Source of the DNA: JBCCEV01 sp039030125
Lineage (GTDB): Bacteria; Pseudomonadota; Gammaproteobacteria; Ga0077536
NCBI GenBank assembly: GCA_039030125.1
Contig: JBCCEV010000172.1
Span: 1 to 8,411, forward strand
Length of the DNA stretch: 8,411 bases
Direction of reading: 5' to 3'
Every line of letters starts with the position of its first letter. The first letter of the stretch is position 1. The position numbers and the translations under genes are program-made. The notes below the pieces were generated by a model, which ran no database searches, was not told the DNA's origin, and saw nothing but the letters and a program-made list of their open reading frames with translations. Of this stretch, positions 7,128-8,411 are shown in pieces.

Positions 7128-7133
7128 ATTATA
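7128..7133 (-). promoter_or_regulatory. Consensus -10 box upstream of the oxidoreductase gene
   Basis: The minus strand reads TATAAT here, a perfect sigma-70 -10 hexamer, 13 bases after the dapB stop codon and 56 bases before the chosen ATG. The -35 at 17-base spacing (TCGGGA) is weak and lies inside the end of dapB. A GGGCGCCC palindrome (7139-7146) sits between the dapB stop and the -10 box. This suggests that the oxidoreductase, and perhaps carAB, can be transcribed independently of dapB. Confidence 0.4.
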
Positions 7134-7146
7134 CCTACGGGCGCCC

Positions 7147-7968
7147 TTAATCCCGACCCAAAGTCAGATCCAGAACATCCAGCATGTCAAAACGACCGTG
7201 GGGCTGGGCCACCACCCATCGCGCGGCGCGCAAGGCGCCGCTCGCAAACGTCGCTCGACTGCCCGCCCTGTGAGTAAGTTCCAACCTTTCGCCAGCACCG
7301 GCGAACATCGCGGTGTGATCGCCGACGATCTCGCCGGCTCGGATCGTTTCGAACCCAATCGTCTTGCGCTCACGTGCTCCGGTGCGCCCTTGCCGGCCAT
7401 AAACGGCATCACGCTTTAGGTCTCGATCCAATTCCTCAGCCACAATTTCGCCAATTCGTACCGCCGTGCCAGAGGGGGCATCAATTTTGTGTCGATGGTG
7501 CGCCTCAATGATCTCAACATCGAAGTCGTCGCCCAAGGTCCGTGCGGCGAGCGCCACTAAACAAAACAGGAGATTAACGCCGACGCTCATGTTAGGTGCG
7601 AAAACGATGGGGATGTCTCGTGCGGCCTTGTCTATTTGGCCAACTGCGTCGCCGAGACCGGTGGTTCCTATGACCATCGCCTTACCGAGCGCCCGACAAC
7701 GCTCAAGATTAACAAGCGTTGCTTCGGGCACTGTGAAATCAATCAAGACATCAAAGTCATTCGCGACGCGCTTGAGATCGGCGGTTACCGCTACGCCACT
7801 CTCCGCGGCACCTATCAGTTGGCCAACATCACGGCCGAGCGCGCTCGAGCCTGGTTGCTCAAGCGCCGCGCCCACTTCGATTCCTGCGGTGGCGGCACTC
7901 AGTTCGAGGAGCGTGCGCCCCATACGGCCATCGGCCCCGGAGATTGCTACGCGGGTTGGGTTTGTCAT
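7147..7968 (-). CDS. dapB: 4-hydroxy-tetrahydrodipicolinate reductase
   Basis: This 273-residue protein (the same length as E. coli DapB) reduces 4-hydroxy-tetrahydrodipicolinate to tetrahydrodipicolinate, a step to diaminopimelate (cell wall) and lysine. The N-terminal nucleotide-binding motif is ISGADGRMGRTL, with GxxGxxG at 11-17. The catalytic signature EAHHRHKIDAPSGTA (155-169) carries H157 and K161, equivalent to E. coli H159 and K163. The lid and substrate-binding parts (FAPNMSVGVN at 123-132; GDHTAMFAGAGERLEL) are intact. Position 38 is Gln where E. coli has R39, a residue that contacts the NADPH 2'-phosphate; E37 matches E38. This may shift cofactor preference toward NADH, an inference. 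The ATG at 7968 gives the family N-terminus; the site upstream is weak (GGAC, 7 bases away). It follows dnaJ by 105 bases, a common gammaproteobacterial arrangement. Confidence 0.98.
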   Translation of the reverse strand: MTNPTRVAISGADGRMGRTLLELSAATAGIEVGAALEQPGSSALGRDVGQLIGAAESGVAVTADLKRVANDFDVLIDFTVPEATLVNLERCRALGKAMVIGTTGLGDAVGQIDKAARDIPIVFAPNMSVGVNLLFCLVALAARTLGDDFDVEIIEAHHRHKIDAPSGTAVRIGEIVAEELDRDLKRDAVYGRQGRTGARERKTIGFETIRAGEIVGDHTAMFAGAGERLELTHRAGSRATFASGALRAARWVVAQPHGRFDMLDVLDLTLGRD

Positions 7969-8073
7969 CGGTGTCGTCCGGTAAATCTCCGCACGAAGAC
8001 TAGCATTTTATGGGTGACACTTATGCGCGCGTCGGTCCCGGACACCTTGCAGTAAGGTTCGATCGTGGGGTGG
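7969..8073 (-). promoter_or_regulatory. dnaJ-dapB spacer with inverted repeats near the dapB start
   Basis: Right after dnaJ the minus strand carries a small hairpin, ACCTT-ACTGC-AAGGT (8058-8044), without a U-run, so it is not a clear terminator. GGTGTCCGG (8046-8038) can pair with CCGG-ACG-ACACC (7981-7970), 9 bp with a bulge. The second arm overlaps the only ribosome-binding-site candidate for dapB, so the pairing could lower dapB translation. A TAAAAT resembling a -10 box is present in the middle of the spacer, but no good -35 was seen. Confidence 0.3.
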
Positions 8074-8411
8074 CTAGGGCGTCTTCAAGTCTTCAAAGAA
8101 CTTCTTCATGCCGTCGATCCACGAACTCGCTCTGGGGGTGTGCTTACGCGCCTGCGACGATAGCGCATCGCCAAACGCGCGCAGTTGCTCTTTTTGCGAT
8201 TTATTGAGGTTGACCGGTGTCTCGACGGAGACGCGGCAGATGAGGTCGCCGAGTCCGCTAGATCGCACTTGGCGAACGCCCTTGCCGCGCAAACGAAACA
8301 TCTTTCCGCTCTGAGTTTCAGCGGGAATTTTCAATGCAACGCGCCCATCCAAGGTGGGGATTTCAAGTTCACCGCCGAGGGCGGCGGTTACGAAATCGAT
8401 CGGGACATCGC
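8074..8411 (-). CDS. dnaJ: Chaperone protein DnaJ, C-terminal fragment
   Basis: The last 111 complete codons of dnaJ are present; the gene continues past the right edge. The reading frame enters in C-terminal domain II with VPIDFVTAALGGELEIPTLD, followed by RVALKIPAETQSGKMFRLRG and KGVRQVRSSGLGDLICRV. It ends with the client-binding/dimerisation tail, which finishes SSWIDGMKKFFEDLKTP and then TAG. This tail parallels the E. coli DnaJ C-terminus (DGVKKFFDDLTR). DnaJ is the Hsp40 co-chaperone that stimulates DnaK ATPase and delivers substrates. The J domain, G/F linker and zinc fingers lie outside the window. An in-frame TTG at 8352 is internal and not a start. dapB follows on the same strand. 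Confidence 0.97.
   Translation of the reverse strand, partial: DVPIDFVTAALGGELEIPTLDGRVALKIPAETQSGKMFRLRGKGVRQVRSSGLGDLICRVSVETPVNLNKSQKEQLRAFGDALSSQARKHTPRASSWIDGMKKFFEDLKTP

Noticed and set aside
7466..7984. 172-codon plus-strand reading frame opposite dapB
   Set aside because: It is Ser/Ala/Pro-rich low-complexity translation typical of antisense frames; dapB is certain on the other strand.

Overview
The window is a compact, conserved chromosomal segment with every recognisable gene on the minus strand. Read 5'->3' on that strand, the order is dnaJ (3' end only), dapB, a Gfo/Idh/MocA-family oxidoreductase, a 434-base non-coding stretch, carA, carB, greA, rlmE (ftsJ/rrmJ) and ftsH (5' end only). 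The dnaJ-dapB-carA-carB-greA-rlmE-ftsH order is typical of Gammaproteobacteria outside the enterics. Together with the close protein resemblance to the E. coli counterparts and moderately high GC, this points to a free-living gammaproteobacterium. I cannot name the genus. All full-length proteins have normal family lengths, and I see no frameshifts, mobile elements, tRNAs, rRNAs or CRISPR arrays.

Region by region: 8074-8411 is the DnaJ C-terminus. 7969-8073 is a short dnaJ-dapB spacer with inverted repeats that could fold over the dapB ribosome-binding site. 7147-7968 is dapB (lysine/diaminopimelate pathway). 6116-7072 is an NAD(P)-dependent sugar-type dehydrogenase placed between dapB and carA, where many relatives have no gene. 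5682-6115 is a gene-free region that ends in a series of hairpins just upstream of carA. 1326-5681 is carAB, the two subunits of carbamoyl-phosphate synthetase, with the carA stop abutting the carB start. carB then overlaps greA by four bases (ATGA), rlmE follows 20 bp after the greA TAG begins, using a TTG start, and ftsH begins 38 bp after rlmE.

The genes combine amino-acid and pyrimidine precursor synthesis (DapB, CarAB) with transcription fidelity (GreA), ribosome maturation (RlmE) and protein quality control (DnaJ, FtsH). The tight spacing from carA to ftsH suggests one transcript with translational coupling. CarB keeps the residues used in E. coli for UMP inhibition and ornithine activation, so allosteric control should be intact. 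The most interesting parts are the structured carA leader, which ends in a 13-bp GNRA-capped hairpin, and the inserted oxidoreductase. The rest is ordinary core genome, and I found no convincing evidence of a novel multi-gene system.
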